From: Asanoa ishikariensis | GTDB lineage: Bacteria > Actinomycetota > Actinomycetes > Mycobacteriales > Micromonosporaceae | DNA length: 64,000 bases | Direction: 5' to 3' | NCBI RefSeq assembly: GCF_900107455.1 | Contig: NZ_FNQB01000003.1 | Coordinates: 1,880,709-1,944,708 of the forward strand | In this document: in pieces, positions 16,871-25,827 of the stretch | Numbering within the stretch: position 1 is the stretch's first letter | How the letters are laid out: each line of letters starts with the position of its first letter | Notes under the pieces: generated by a model | What the model was told of the DNA's origin: nothing | The model's database searches: none | Seen by the model: the letters and a program-made list of their open reading frames with translations, nothing else | Program-made: the position numbers and the translations under genes

Positions 16871-19108
16871 TCAGTCCTTGCCGTCGCGCTTGAAGCCCCA
16901 GCGCTTACGGCGGTTGCCTTCCGGCTTGGGCGGCGGCGCCGGGGTGTCCGTGGTGGCGCCTACGCGCAACCGGCGCTTGCCGGGACCGCGCGGTGCCTTG
17001 TCGTCCTTGGCCGGGTTGGCCGTCCCCTGCGGCCGGTCGGCGCCTGCCCGGGCTGATCCCCTGGCCTGGTCGGGCTCGCGACCGTCCCTTCGGGACCTGT
17101 CGTCCGACTGGGCGTGTTGGCTGCCCTGCCGGGACCACTCGGACTGCCGGGCCGAGTCGGACTTGGGGCTGGCGTAACCCGACTGATTGCGCGCCGCGTC
17201 AGGCTGCTGCTTGCCGTGGTCCGAGTGGCCGGCCTGACCCGACTGCCTGCTCGCCGCGTCGGGCTGCTTGCCGCGGTCCGACCGCTCCTTCGCCTGCTTG
17301 GCATCGGCCGCTTTCCTGGCCTCTGCCTGCTTGGCGTCGGCCGCCTGCTTCGCGGCTTCCGCCCGCTTGGCCGCGCGGGCGCTGCGCTTGGTCGTCTTGG
17401 GCTTCTTCTCCTTGCGGGCTCTGCGGGGCCGGATCTCGGCGAGCTCCAGCGGCGGGCCGGTCCGCTCCGCCAGGTCGGCCTCGCGGCCGGCGCGGACGGC
17501 GCGCAGGGTGCTGCCGGACTTCCAGGCGATGCCCAGGCCGGCGGCGACCATCAACAGAGCGCCGGCCGTGTGGAACGGTGACATCCACAGGCCCGCGATG
17601 CCGACCATCGGACCGCAGAGGACGAGCATCAGGCCGTCGCCACGGGTGAACATGCGGGACCGGAAGACGGCCCAGCCCATCGCCATCCAGCCGGCGCTGT
17701 AGAGGGCGCCGCAGGACAGCGTCAGCGTTTTCGCGCTGAGGCCCCAGATCGGGGTGGCCGGTGGCACCGCGGCGAACATCAGCATCGAGATGCCGCCGAG
17801 CAGGCCGAGCATGAGGCCGAGCAGCGCGGTGCCGCGGACGCGGACCGCCGCCAGCAGCCCGACCAAACAGATCATCGCGAGCATGCCGAGCCAGACGCTG
17901 GTCACCCAGGCGATCAGCCGGAAGGGCTCGGCACCGCTCAGGTAGTGCGCCGGCCCACCGCGAACCATGGCACCGATCGACGCGGCTCCGGCGACCACGC
18001 CGGCGACCGGCAGGCTCCAGATCATCCGCCGCGCGGCCGCGCGGACCAAAGCGGCCCAGCGGGCGTTGGTGATGGGTCCGTCCGGTGCGGACGGCTCCAT
18101 CTCCGGAAGCAGCTTGATGCCGACGTCCAGCAGGCTGGTCACGTCGATCTTCTTGCTCTTCTTCTTCTTTCCCTTGCCGTCGGCGTCTTCCTCCGCCGGG
18201 TCGGGCCGGCTGGTCCAGATCCGCTGGGTCTGCAACGGGCTGCCGAGCTTGGGCAGGATGGCGGTGTCCTCGACGCCGGCGCTCTCCCCCTCATAGGTCG
18301 GGGTGCCGGTCGGCGCGGTCGGCCGCAGCGCGGAGCGCTCGCCCTCGCGCAGCTTGACGCTGCCACCGTCGTCGTCGCTGTCATCGGACTCGGCGCCGGT
18401 CGAGCTGTCCGGACCGGGCCAGGGCGCGGTGTCGGTGATCGGGGAACGGTCGCCCACTTCCAGCGCCGCGTTCTCCCGCGACCCCAACGCGCCCCAGGCG
18501 GAAAGCCCGGACGCGGAACCCAAGGAACCGGCGCGTGCGCCACCGGGCGAGTCGAACCCGAAGCGGTCCGGTGACCGCGATTCCCGTGCACCTTCGGTCG
18601 AGTCGAGCGCCGAGCGATCCCGCGACGCTTCCGGCCCGCCGAAGCGGCCAGGCTCGGTCGAGCCAGGACCAGAGCGATCCCGCGACGCCTCCGGCCCGCC
18701 GAAGACGCGGGCGCGCCCGGTGGACACGCCCGGCGCCGGGTCGCGGTCCGCCGTACGCGGGCGGTTCTCGTCAGGGGTCGGCCGGGGCTTCGCGCCGGCC
18801 GCATGCGAGACGGGCCGCGGCTCGTCGGCAGGCCGGCCGAACTGCCACCAGCGGCGCGCACCGCGGGCGGGCATGGTGGGTCGGACCACCGTCCGCTCGG
18901 CGTCGGTGCGGCTGCGCATGGGTGCCGGCGGGTCCATCGGCTCGACTACGACCGAGCCGGCCGGGTCGTCCGGCCGGTCGCCGGGCTCGCCAGGTTTGAC
19001 CGCTACCGGCTCCGCCGGTGTCTCCGCGGGCTCGCCCGGCTCGCTCGGCGGCGCGGAACGGTCCCGGTTGGACCCCGCGCCGGCGGAGTGCTTCGCCACG
19101 TGACCCAT
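16871..19108 (-). CDS. Large membrane protein with disordered ends
   Basis: 745 residues from the ATG with GAGG at good spacing; a GTG three codons upstream is the alternative. Residues 1-330 are Pro/Gly/Ser/Asp/Glu/Arg-rich and probably disordered, with a 20-residue in-frame duplication (GGPEASRDRS twice; nucleotides 18612 and 18672). A Lys-rich patch (KGKKKKSKKIDV) precedes about six helices (RMIWSLPVAGVVAGAASIGA through AGALLMVAAGLGIAW, about 360-530). The rest is an Ala/Lys/Gln-rich, helix-forming tail (AKRAEAAKQAADAKQAEARK) and a basic C terminus. I do not recognise the family; the architecture suggests an envelope or cell-division scaffold but nothing proves it. Confidence 0.7.
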   Translation of the reverse strand: MGHVAKHSAGAGSNRDRSAPPSEPGEPAETPAEPVAVKPGEPGDRPDDPAGSVVVEPMDPPAPMRSRTDAERTVVRPTMPARGARRWWQFGRPADEPRPVSHAAGAKPRPTPDENRPRTADRDPAPGVSTGRARVFGGPEASRDRSGPGSTEPGRFGGPEASRDRSALDSTEGARESRSPDRFGFDSPGGARAGSLGSASGLSAWGALGSRENAALEVGDRSPITDTAPWPGPDSSTGAESDDSDDDGGSVKLREGERSALRPTAPTGTPTYEGESAGVEDTAILPKLGSPLQTQRIWTSRPDPAEEDADGKGKKKKSKKIDVTSLLDVGIKLLPEMEPSAPDGPITNARWAALVRAAARRMIWSLPVAGVVAGAASIGAMVRGGPAHYLSGAEPFRLIAWVTSVWLGMLAMICLVGLLAAVRVRGTALLGLMLGLLGGISMLMFAAVPPATPIWGLSAKTLTLSCGALYSAGWMAMGWAVFRSRMFTRGDGLMLVLCGPMVGIAGLWMSPFHTAGALLMVAAGLGIAWKSGSTLRAVRAGREADLAERTGPPLELAEIRPRRARKEKKPKTTKRSARAAKRAEAAKQAADAKQAEARKAADAKQAKERSDRGKQPDAASRQSGQAGHSDHGKQQPDAARNQSGYASPKSDSARQSEWSRQGSQHAQSDDRSRRDGREPDQARGSARAGADRPQGTANPAKDDKAPRGPGKRRLRVGATTDTPAPPPKPEGNRRKRWGFKRDGKD

Positions 19109-19322
19109 CGCCGTCACCTCGATTCTCGGCGGAACGGACCACGGTCCTCCAGCGACGGAACGCGCATGGCGCCCGTGACCCTAGGGTGACCGTGCGTAAC
19201 CTACGCGAATCGTGTCAGCTTCCGAGGCTCCCTCGCGTTGGATCGGCGAAACAGTGAGGAACTTTCAGCGGACAGCGGGAAGGGCCCCTTCTTTACCAGA
19301 AAGGGCCCTTCCACAGGGGTTG
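19109..19322. other. Intergenic region with palindromic repeat
   Basis: Between two minus-strand genes. The part near 19109-19240 should hold the promoter of the large membrane protein. The part near 19262-19317 holds the GGAAGGGCCC palindrome described separately. No gene is visible. Confidence 0.5.
19278..19312. repeat. GGAAGGGCCC inverted repeat, terminator-like
   Basis: Inverted repeat GGAAGGGCCC ... GGGCCCTTCC with a 15-nt AT-richer loop, 11 nt past the SPFH gene stop. It belongs to the same type as the AAGGGTCCCTT element at 26725-26766. The position fits a terminator, and the shared sequence fits a dispersed intergenic repeat. Confidence 0.7.
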
Positions 19323-20435
19323 CTAACCGCGTTCGCGGTCACGGTCCTCGCCGAGCACCGTGGACGGTGGCACGGGCTCGCCGGCCGTGATCCCCGGCGT
19401 CTGCGGCGGGAGACCGGGCGAGCTGGAAACCTGCTCCTCCGCCTGGCGTACCTCATGGTTGACCTGCGCCGCCGCTTCCGCGGCGGCCCGGGCCGCCTCG
19501 TCGGCCTCGCGCTCGACGGCGCTGGAGTCGACACCCTGCGTCGGCTGGTCGCCGACCATGTTGGCCAACCCGCCGAGCGCGCCGCCCATGCCCTCGAGAG
19601 CCTTGGTGAGCTCGGTCGGAATGATCCAAACCTTGTTGGCGGTGCCGTTGGCGATCTGCGGCAACGCTTGCAGGTATTGGTAGGCCAGCACCTTCTGGCT
19701 CGGGTTGGCCGTGTGGATCGCGTCGAAGACCGTGCGGATCGCCTTGGCCTGGCCCTCCGCCTGGAGGATCCGGGACTGCCGGTCACCATCGGCGCGGAGC
19801 ACGAGGGACTGCTTCTCGCCCTCGGCGGTCAGGATCGCCGCCTGCTTGTGGCCCTCGGCGTTGAGGATCGCGGCCCGCCGGTCCCGCTCGGCGCGCATCT
19901 GCTTCTCCATGGAGTCGCGGATGCTCGGCGGCGGCTCGATGGCCTTGATCTCGACGCGGGTGACCTTGATGCCCCAGCGCCCGGTGGTCTCGTCGAGCAC
20001 GCCGGACAGGTGGCGGTTGATCTCCTCGCGGCTGGTCAGCGCCTTCTCCAGGTCGAGCGAGCCGATGACGTTGCGGAGCGTGGTCACCGTGAGCTGTTCG
20101 ATCGCCTGGAGGAAGTTGGCGATCTCGTAGGTCGCCCGGACCGGGTCGACGACCCGGAAGTAGAGCACCGTGTCGATCGAGACGACCAGGTTGTCGGACG
20201 TGATCACCGGCTGGGGCGGGAAGCTGACCACCTGCTCCCGCATGTCGACCTTCGTGCGCACCGCGTCGATGAACGGCACCAGGAGGTTGAGGCCCGGCGA
20301 CAGGGTCCGCTTGTATTTGCCGAGCCGCTCCATGACGTCCATCCGCTGCTGCGGAACGATCCGCACCGAGCGCACGATCGTGATGATCGCGACGAGCACA
20401 ATCGCCGCTACCACGACCGCAATGGCAATTTCCAT
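19323..20435 (-). CDS. SPFH/band-7 membrane protein
   Basis: 370 residues. N-terminal anchor IAIAVVVAAIVLVAIITIV (about 3-21), then the SPFH domain (VPQQRMDVMERLGKYKRTLSPG). A long Ala/Glu/Gln/Arg coiled region around 180-240 (ILNAEGHKQAAILTAEGEKQ) is typical of stomatin/QmcA-type proteins that assemble into membrane cages or microdomains. A charged tail follows. It lies 2 nt after the NfeD gene; SPFH/NfeD pairs are widely conserved, including in mycobacteria. AAGGTG precedes the ATG. Confidence 0.9.
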   Translation of the reverse strand: MEIAIAVVVAAIVLVAIITIVRSVRIVPQQRMDVMERLGKYKRTLSPGLNLLVPFIDAVRTKVDMREQVVSFPPQPVITSDNLVVSIDTVLYFRVVDPVRATYEIANFLQAIEQLTVTTLRNVIGSLDLEKALTSREEINRHLSGVLDETTGRWGIKVTRVEIKAIEPPPSIRDSMEKQMRAERDRRAAILNAEGHKQAAILTAEGEKQSLVLRADGDRQSRILQAEGQAKAIRTVFDAIHTANPSQKVLAYQYLQALPQIANGTANKVWIIPTELTKALEGMGGALGGLANMVGDQPTQGVDSSAVEREADEAARAAAEAAAQVNHEVRQAEEQVSSSPGLPPQTPGITAGEPVPPSTVLGEDRDRERG

Positions 20436-20437
20436 CC

Positions 20438-20911
20438 CTAGTTCACCTTTTCTCCGGGTTTATCCGTATCTGACACGTCATCCCGCCAGACCATGGCAGT
20501 CGCGCCCTTGACCTCGATCACGCGTACGCGTTCGCCAGGCGCGAACACCTGATGGGCGTCGTACGCGCGGGCCCGCCATGTCTCTCCGTCGATCTTGACG
20601 ACGCCCTGGTCCGCGTCGACCTGCTCGAGCACGAGCGCGCTCGAACCCTCGAATGCCTCCAGCCCGATCGGCTCGGTGTTGGACTCGAGCGCGGAGAGCC
20701 GGTGCCGCTGGATGATCGGGCGCACCGCGAAGACGGTCAGGCCCGAAACGGCGGCGAAGACAATCGCCTGCACGATCGCGGGTGCGCCCAGGGCGGCGGC
20801 GGCCCCGGCCGCCAGCGCACCCACCGAGATCATCAACAGGAATAGGGTCGCGGTGAACATCTCCGCCACCGCGAGTACCACTCCCAGAACGACCCAGAGA
20901 ACGACATCCAC
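20438..20911 (-). CDS. NfeD-family membrane protein
   Basis: 157 residues. About three to four N-terminal helices (VVLWVVLGVVLAVAEMFTATLFLLM and following), then a C-terminal OB-fold domain (GLEAFEGSSALVLEQV, GERVRVIEVKGATAMV). Short NfeD without the ClpP-like protease domain. It forms a two-gene operon with the SPFH protein and probably binds it at the membrane. Confidence 0.9.
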   Translation of the reverse strand: MDVVLWVVLGVVLAVAEMFTATLFLLMISVGALAAGAAAALGAPAIVQAIVFAAVSGLTVFAVRPIIQRHRLSALESNTEPIGLEAFEGSSALVLEQVDADQGVVKIDGETWRARAYDAHQVFAPGERVRVIEVKGATAMVWRDDVSDTDKPGEKVN

Positions 20912-21039
20912 ACATCGATCGTGTCACGGCGGCGCACCCATTGCGACTGCGCAACGGTCGCACGACGGTAACGTCGGGCCTGGGGAAGCAGTTGACCCTC
21001 CGGAAACGCCCGCGCCCCAGCCCGAGGAGCCCACTCGAG

Positions 21040-22383
21040 ATGACGACGTTGCTTCCGGAGACCGCACGCTCGGTCGATGCCGCGGTCGCCCGCGCCCAGG
21101 CCACCGGCCAGGTTCCGTCGATCTCGCTCGGGGTGGTCCGCGACGGCGAGCTCGTGCACGTCGCGACCGCGGGCGGCGCCGCCTCGCCGCAGGACGCCCG
21201 GCCAGGCCCGGACACCCGCTACCGGATCGGCTCGATCTCCAAGACCATGACCGCGACGCTGGTGCTCCAGCTCCGCGACGAGGGCCGGCTGGCGCTCGAC
21301 GACCTGCTCTATCGGCACCTGCCGGGCACCCCGGTCGGCGGGGTCACGCTGCGCCAGTTGCTCGGGCACGCGGCGGGCCTCCAGCGCGAGCCGGAGGGCA
21401 AGTGGTGGGAGCGGCACGAGGGCGACGACATCGACGCGCTGCTGGCCGGCCTCACACCCGACAAGGTGGCGTTCCCGCCGCACCGGACATACCACTACTC
21501 CAACCTGGCGTACGGGTTGCTCGGCGCCGTGCTGCGCCGGGTGACCGGTGAGGACTGGACGACGCTGCTCACCAAGCGGCTGTTCGACCCGCTGGGCATG
21601 CGCGCCACCACGTACGACGCGGTCGAGCCGTTCGCGCGCGGCTACGTCGTACACCCGTGGTCGTCGACGCTCCGCGAGGAACCGCGGACCGACACCGGCG
21701 CGATGGCGCCCGCCGGCCAGCTCTGGTCCACGGTGGCCGATCTGGCCCACTGGGCGGCCTTCCTGGCAGCGCCGCGCCCCGAGGTGCTGGCCGCCGACAC
21801 CCTGGCCGAGATGTGCGCGCCCGTGATCATCAGCGACCTGGAGGCGTGGACCTCCGGGCACGGCCTGGGGCTGGAGCTCTACCGCGTCGGTGAGCGGGTG
21901 TACGTGGGCCACGGCGGCTCGATGCCCGGCTACGTCGCCTGCCTGGCGGTGCACCGCCGGTCGCGCACGGGTGTGGTCGGCTTCGCCAACGCGTACAGCT
22001 TCCGGCAGGGCTCGATCGGTGCGCTGGGCCGCGAGGTGCTGACCGACGTGCTCGACCGCGAGCCGGAACTGCCGGCGCCGTGGCGCCCGGCCGGTGCGCC
22101 TCCGCCGCCGCTGGCTCCGTTGACGGGCCGTTGGTGGTGGATGGGCATCGAGCACGACCTGGCGTGGGACGAGCCGGCCGGCGAGCTCGTGCTGTCGCAG
22201 CTACGGGCGGGCGCACCGAAGGCGACCCGGTTCACACCGGAGGGCACGGACCGGTGGCGCGGCCGGGGCGGCCCCAACGACGGCGAGGTGCTGACGGTCC
22301 GCCGGGACGAGCACGGGGTCCCGGTGGCGCTGGAGATCGCCACGTTCATCTACACGCGACACCCCGACCGGCTGGGTCCCTAG
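21040..22383 (+). CDS. Serine hydrolase, beta-lactamase/class C-like
   Basis: 447 residues from the ATG with GAGGAG upstream; an in-frame start 99 nt earlier gives an unlikely basic extension. Catalytic SxxK is SISK (about 64-67, IGSISKTMTATL). YSN is in YHYSNLAYG (about 152), and HGGSMPG replaces the KTG box. No signal peptide is visible, so it is probably cytoplasmic. Such proteins are esterases, peptidases or D-aminopeptidases rather than beta-lactamases. The last 110 residues form an extra lipocalin-like region (LTGRWWWMGIEHDLAW). It shares a CTAG stop with DUF3097. Confidence 0.87.
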   Translation: MTTLLPETARSVDAAVARAQATGQVPSISLGVVRDGELVHVATAGGAASPQDARPGPDTRYRIGSISKTMTATLVLQLRDEGRLALDDLLYRHLPGTPVGGVTLRQLLGHAAGLQREPEGKWWERHEGDDIDALLAGLTPDKVAFPPHRTYHYSNLAYGLLGAVLRRVTGEDWTTLLTKRLFDPLGMRATTYDAVEPFARGYVVHPWSSTLREEPRTDTGAMAPAGQLWSTVADLAHWAAFLAAPRPEVLAADTLAEMCAPVIISDLEAWTSGHGLGLELYRVGERVYVGHGGSMPGYVACLAVHRRSRTGVVGFANAYSFRQGSIGALGREVLTDVLDREPELPAPWRPAGAPPPPLAPLTGRWWWMGIEHDLAWDEPAGELVLSQLRAGAPKATRFTPEGTDRWRGRGGPNDGEVLTVRRDEHGVPVALEIATFIYTRHPDRLGP

Positions 22384-23186
22384 TCGCTCTCGACGGTCAC
22401 GAAGTCGATCAGGCGTTCCATCGAGTTGATGAGCGGGGTTTCGACGTCCTTGTAGGACCCGACCGTTTTGAGGATGGTGCGCCACATGTCGGCCGGTTCG
22501 GCCACGCCGAGGGCCGCGCAGATGCCCTCCTTCCACGGGCGTCCCGGTGGCACCACCGGCCAGGCCCGGATGCCGATCGCGGCGGGCTTGACCGCCTGCC
22601 AGATGTCGACGTACGGGTGGCCCGTGACCAACACGTGCGGCGAGGTGACCCGCGAGACGATGCGGCTCTCCTTCGAGCCCGGCACCAGGTGGTCGACCAG
22701 CACACCGAGCCGGCTGCGCGGGCCGGGGCCGAACGCGGCCACTTCCTGCTCCAGCTCGTCGATGCCGTTCAGCGGCTCGACGACCACGCCCTCGATCCGC
22801 AGGTCGTCGCCCCAGATCCGCTCGACGAGGGCGGCGTCGTGGATGCCCTCCACCCAGATCCGGCTGGCGCGGGCGACCCGGGCGGTGACGCCCTGGACCG
22901 CGACGGAGCCGCTGGCCGTGCGGGTCCGGGTCTGCTGTGCCGGCGCCGCGGCCGGCTTCCTGAGGGTCACCGGCTGACCGTCGAGCAGGAACGCGGCCGG
23001 CAGCAGCGGGAAGTTGCGGCGCTTGCCGAACCGATCCTCCAGCACGACCGCGCCCATCTCGAACCCGACCACGGCACCGCAGAAGCCGGAGTCGGCGTCC
23101 TCGACGACCAGATCCGGTTCAGCGTCCACCTCAGGCGTCACCTTGCGGCGCCGCCAGTTACCCGCGAGCACATCCTCCCCATACAT
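22380..23186 (-). CDS. DUF3097 protein
   Basis: 268 residues matching the actinobacterial DUF3097 family as I know it: YGEDVLAGNWRRRKVTPEV at the N terminus, IWVEGIHDAALVERIWGDDL (about 113) and VLVTGHPYVDIWQAVKP (about 195). The middle resembles a Toprim-like fold (EGIHDAAL, then LVDHLVPGSKES), which would suggest nucleic-acid handling, but the function is unknown. It appears leaderless: TAACGT lies 8 nt before the ATG. Confidence 0.8.
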   Translation of the reverse strand: MYGEDVLAGNWRRRKVTPEVDAEPDLVVEDADSGFCGAVVGFEMGAVVLEDRFGKRRNFPLLPAAFLLDGQPVTLRKPAAAPAQQTRTRTASGSVAVQGVTARVARASRIWVEGIHDAALVERIWGDDLRIEGVVVEPLNGIDELEQEVAAFGPGPRSRLGVLVDHLVPGSKESRIVSRVTSPHVLVTGHPYVDIWQAVKPAAIGIRAWPVVPPGRPWKEGICAALGVAEPADMWRTILKTVGSYKDVETPLINSMERLIDFVTVESD

Positions 23187-23194
23187 GAATCCGG

Positions 23195-23200
23195 ACGTTA
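23195..23200 (-). promoter_or_regulatory. -10 box of leaderless DUF3097 gene
   Basis: TAACGT on the minus strand, 8 nt before the ATG at 23186, with no ribosome binding site between. Confidence 0.5.
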
Positions 23201-23335
23201 GCCGCCCGCCTGTCGCCGCTCCCGCCCGACGCGCCGTCTCGACCGGTTCCCGACGGTCTGTCCAGCTCGGTCGGGTGTGGTGTTCCTCGCGGGTGCCGCT
23301 GGTCGCGCGATCGAGACAGCGGCCCGGTCAGCACG

Positions 23336-23341
23336 TACCCT
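23336..23341 (+). promoter_or_regulatory. -10 box of leaderless gene at 23349
   Basis: TACCCT lies 7 nt before the ATG at 23349. It supports this start over a longer in-frame one beginning at 23277. Confidence 0.5.
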
Positions 23342-23348
23342 TTCCTGC

Positions 23349-24131
23349 ATGTCCACCGCAGCGGGTGCCACCACCCTCGCGACGCGCCGGTCCAGCCGGC
23401 TCGTCACCTGGGTGCGGGCGTGGCGCGCCGGCCTGGTGCCCTATGACGAGGTAGCCGAAGAGGTCGCCCGCGACGAGGAGCACCTCGTCGCCGACGCACC
23501 CGGCGCCTGGACCGATGTCTCACTGCGCGAGGGCCTGACGGCGTTCTCCAAACTGACTCCCGACCAGGTCCGGCTGGTGCTGCCGGCGCCCGGCGACCCA
23601 CGCGGGTTGCCCGGCCCCGGCGAGTTCACCGGCGCCGCGCTGGTCGCGGGCGAGGCCGTGATCGCGGGCGACCTGGGGCTGATCCCCGAGGTACGCACGC
23701 ACACGTCCGGCTCCGGCATGACGTTCGAGACCGTGCTGTGGCGCTGCTTCGCGCTGCCAGCCGGCGCACCGCCGCCGGTGCCGGTCTCCGTCGCCGAGGC
23801 GGAGACCGAGCTCAACCAACTCCTGGCCGAGGCGACCAACACGCTGGCCCGGCTCGACATCGCACAGTGGCGCCCGGAACTGGCCGGTGCCCTGGCCGCG
23901 ATCCGCAAGCCGGACAGCGCAAACGAGCTGCCGCCGGGCTTCGACCCCCGATCGCGGCGGCTGTTCGCCCGCGCGAGCGTGCTCGACCGGGTGCTGGCAC
24001 TGGCCGACGAGGTCGCACCGGGCGGCGCGGTCAACGGCTTCGAGGTGCAGGCCCGCGACGCGGCCCTACGCCCGTTGGCCTCCGCCTGCCGCGGCGCGCT
24101 CGTGGCCGCCTGCAACGCACCGCTCATCTAG
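23349..24131 (+). CDS. Conserved hypothetical protein
   Basis: 260 residues, probably cytoplasmic, no signal peptide or membrane helix. It begins MSTAAGATTLATRRSSRLV; the segment WVRAWRAGLVPYDEVAEEV follows and the middle is rich in Pro/Gly turns. I do not recognise a domain. It is divergent from DUF3097 and ends directly against the convergent lipoprotein gene (stop codons adjacent, 24129-24134). Codon use is like its neighbours. Confidence 0.65.
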   Translation: MSTAAGATTLATRRSSRLVTWVRAWRAGLVPYDEVAEEVARDEEHLVADAPGAWTDVSLREGLTAFSKLTPDQVRLVLPAPGDPRGLPGPGEFTGAALVAGEAVIAGDLGLIPEVRTHTSGSGMTFETVLWRCFALPAGAPPPVPVSVAEAETELNQLLAEATNTLARLDIAQWRPELAGALAAIRKPDSANELPPGFDPRSRRLFARASVLDRVLALADEVAPGGAVNGFEVQARDAALRPLASACRGALVAACNAPLI

Positions 24132-24950
24132 CTAGCGGACGCCGCGGACCCGCTGGACCAGTGCGCTGAGCCGGCGGTAGGTGCGGCCCTCCGCGGCCAG
24201 ATCGCCGTCGCCCTCCTTCGTCAGCGGGGTCTCCACGCCCTGGGTGCCCTGCACGAACAGCCCTTGCGGCGAGACCACGTAGAAGAAGCTCGCGCGCGGC
24301 CGCTCGCTGTCGAACCGGAGGAACCACAGGCCCGGTTGCGCCGGCAGACGGCGTTTCAGCTTCGCGATGTCCTCCTCGTCGTATCCGCTGCCGATGAACT
24401 CGACCGTCAGCCGGTCCGCGGATTGCGGTGGCAGCGCTCCGGAGACGACGTCGGTCGGCTGCAGCACCAGGCCGATCATCGGAAATCTGTCGTCAGCGCC
24501 CTCCCCTTGGAAAATCCGGGTGATCACCACGTCGACCACCCGCGCCACCACCACGGCGGTCGAGGCCCGCGTCGCCTCGTCCAGGTCGCGGTAATGGTGC
24601 GCCGAATCGAAACCGTCCATGTTGAACGTCTGATAGAACGCGAGATCACCGGAGCGCCGCAGGTCGAGCCCACCAGCCGTAGGCTCCGCCGCGCCGGTCG
24701 GCGCGTCAGACCCGCCCGGCGCGACGCACTCGCCAGACCGGTTCACCCCACCGGGTCCGCCTGGCGTGGCGCCCTCGCCGGATCCGCCTGCCGGAGCGGA
24801 CCCACCCGGGCTGGGGCACTCGCCAGACCCGGTTGTCGCGGCGGAGCCGGCTGGCCGCGCTGCCCCGTCTCCCGCACCGCAGGCGGCTGCGGAGGCCGTC
24901 AACAGCAGCCCACACATGCCTCCCGCGGCGAGCCGGACGAAACCCTTCAT
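24132..24950 (-). CDS. Hypothetical secreted lipoprotein
   Basis: 272 residues from the ATG that has GGGG six bases upstream; three in-frame starts lie within 15 nt before it. Signal peptide MKGFVRLAAGGMCGLLLTAS followed by AAACG, a lipobox-like site. A low-complexity Gly/Ser/Pro/Glu linker of about 65 residues (repeats of APGGS, SGEC) separates it from a folded domain (FYQTFNMDGFDSAHHYRDLD; LLVLQ-like strands; LPAQPGLWFLRFDSERP). The fold is unknown. It probably sits on the outer face of the cell membrane. Confidence 0.65.
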   Translation of the reverse strand: MKGFVRLAAGGMCGLLLTASAAACGAGDGAARPAGSAATTGSGECPSPGGSAPAGGSGEGATPGGPGGVNRSGECVAPGGSDAPTGAAEPTAGGLDLRRSGDLAFYQTFNMDGFDSAHHYRDLDEATRASTAVVVARVVDVVITRIFQGEGADDRFPMIGLVLQPTDVVSGALPPQSADRLTVEFIGSGYDEEDIAKLKRRLPAQPGLWFLRFDSERPRASFFYVVSPQGLFVQGTQGVETPLTKEGDGDLAAEGRTYRRLSALVQRVRGVR

Positions 24951-25001
24951 CGCCATCCCCATCACGGTTGGACCCGGCTGCCGGGGCTGGGGTTCCGCTC
25001 G

Positions 25002-25754
25002 CTATTGGGTGGCGATGGTGATGCACCCATGTAGCTCTGCCAGCGCCTCCGCCGGCCCCGTGACCGTCACCTCGGCGCCGGGCTGTCGGTGCCACACCCA
25101 GCGTAGGAGAGCCGCCGGCGGGCCGCTGATCGCCGCGTCGGCGTCGGGTGCGTCACCGTCTTCGACGGCGAACGTGCCAGGGCCGGTGCGGACGTGCCAG
25201 GCCGCCCCGTCGGTGCGGAAGGCGAAGACCCGCCCCGGCGACGGATCGAGGGTCTCCTTGAAGGCGTCGCTCCACTCCCTGACGGAGTAGGCGACGAAGA
25301 CCTTGAGTAGCTCGTCGACGCCGTCGATGGCCAGGTCGGCGGGGATCGGTGCGACCGGCTGCCCCGCGCCCAGCTCCGCGTCGATGCGGTGGACGACCGT
25401 CTCCTGCGCCATCCGGCGGATCCAGAAGCCGACGGTCTGGTCCGGCACGTACCAGGAACCGGCCTGGTCCGTCGGCGCATGCGACTCGAGCTCGTGGCGT
25501 AGCGCCGCATAGCTGCGGTCGAGCAGGGCCAGCGGCTCTTCGCCGGCTAGCTCGGCCGGCGGCCACGGGTCGGGCTCGGCGCCGTCGCGGATGGCGTGGG
25601 TCTTGTGGAGATAGACCTCGCCGACGTGCCGGGTCAGGTCGGCGACCGTCCACCCCGGACAGGTCGGCACCGCTCCGGCCGGGTCGAGCTGAGCGACCGT
25701 GCGCAGCCGGTCGAAGTCGGCGGCCAGGCATTCGAGGTAGCGGGAGTTCTCCAT
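25002..25754 (-). CDS. Mycothiol-dependent maleylpyruvate isomerase-like enzyme (DinB fold)
   Basis: 250 residues from the ATG giving MENSRYLECLAADF, a typical start for this family; another ATG lies 30 nt upstream. TCPGWTVADLTRHVGEVY (about 41-58) and RMAQETVVHRIDAE (about 133) supply the His/Glu/His metal site of the DinB-like helical bundle. Actinobacterial members use mycothiol as thiol cofactor, the counterpart of glutathione in maleylpyruvate isomerase; the substrate here is unknown. A C-terminal SCP2-like region follows. Confidence 0.83.
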   Translation of the reverse strand: MENSRYLECLAADFDRLRTVAQLDPAGAVPTCPGWTVADLTRHVGEVYLHKTHAIRDGAEPDPWPPAELAGEEPLALLDRSYAALRHELESHAPTDQAGSWYVPDQTVGFWIRRMAQETVVHRIDAELGAGQPVAPIPADLAIDGVDELLKVFVAYSVREWSDAFKETLDPSPGRVFAFRTDGAAWHVRTGPGTFAVEDGDAPDADAAISGPPAALLRWVWHRQPGAEVTVTGPAEALAELHGCITIATQ

Positions 25755-25815
25755 GCCGGGCAGTCCATCACAGGGGTACGACATTAATCGATGGCGATCG
25801 TGGGAGCGCGGAAAC

Positions 25816-25821
25816 TAGCGT
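25816..25821 (+). promoter_or_regulatory. -10 box of leaderless methyltransferase gene
   Basis: TAGCGT ends 6 nt before the ATG at 25828, with no ribosome binding site, which fits a leaderless transcript. Confidence 0.5.
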
Positions 25822-25827
25822 TGGGCC

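Noticed and set aside
21040..22383. Beta-lactamase resistance gene
   Set aside because: No signal peptide and no KTG box; the protein looks like a general serine hydrolase of the class C fold.
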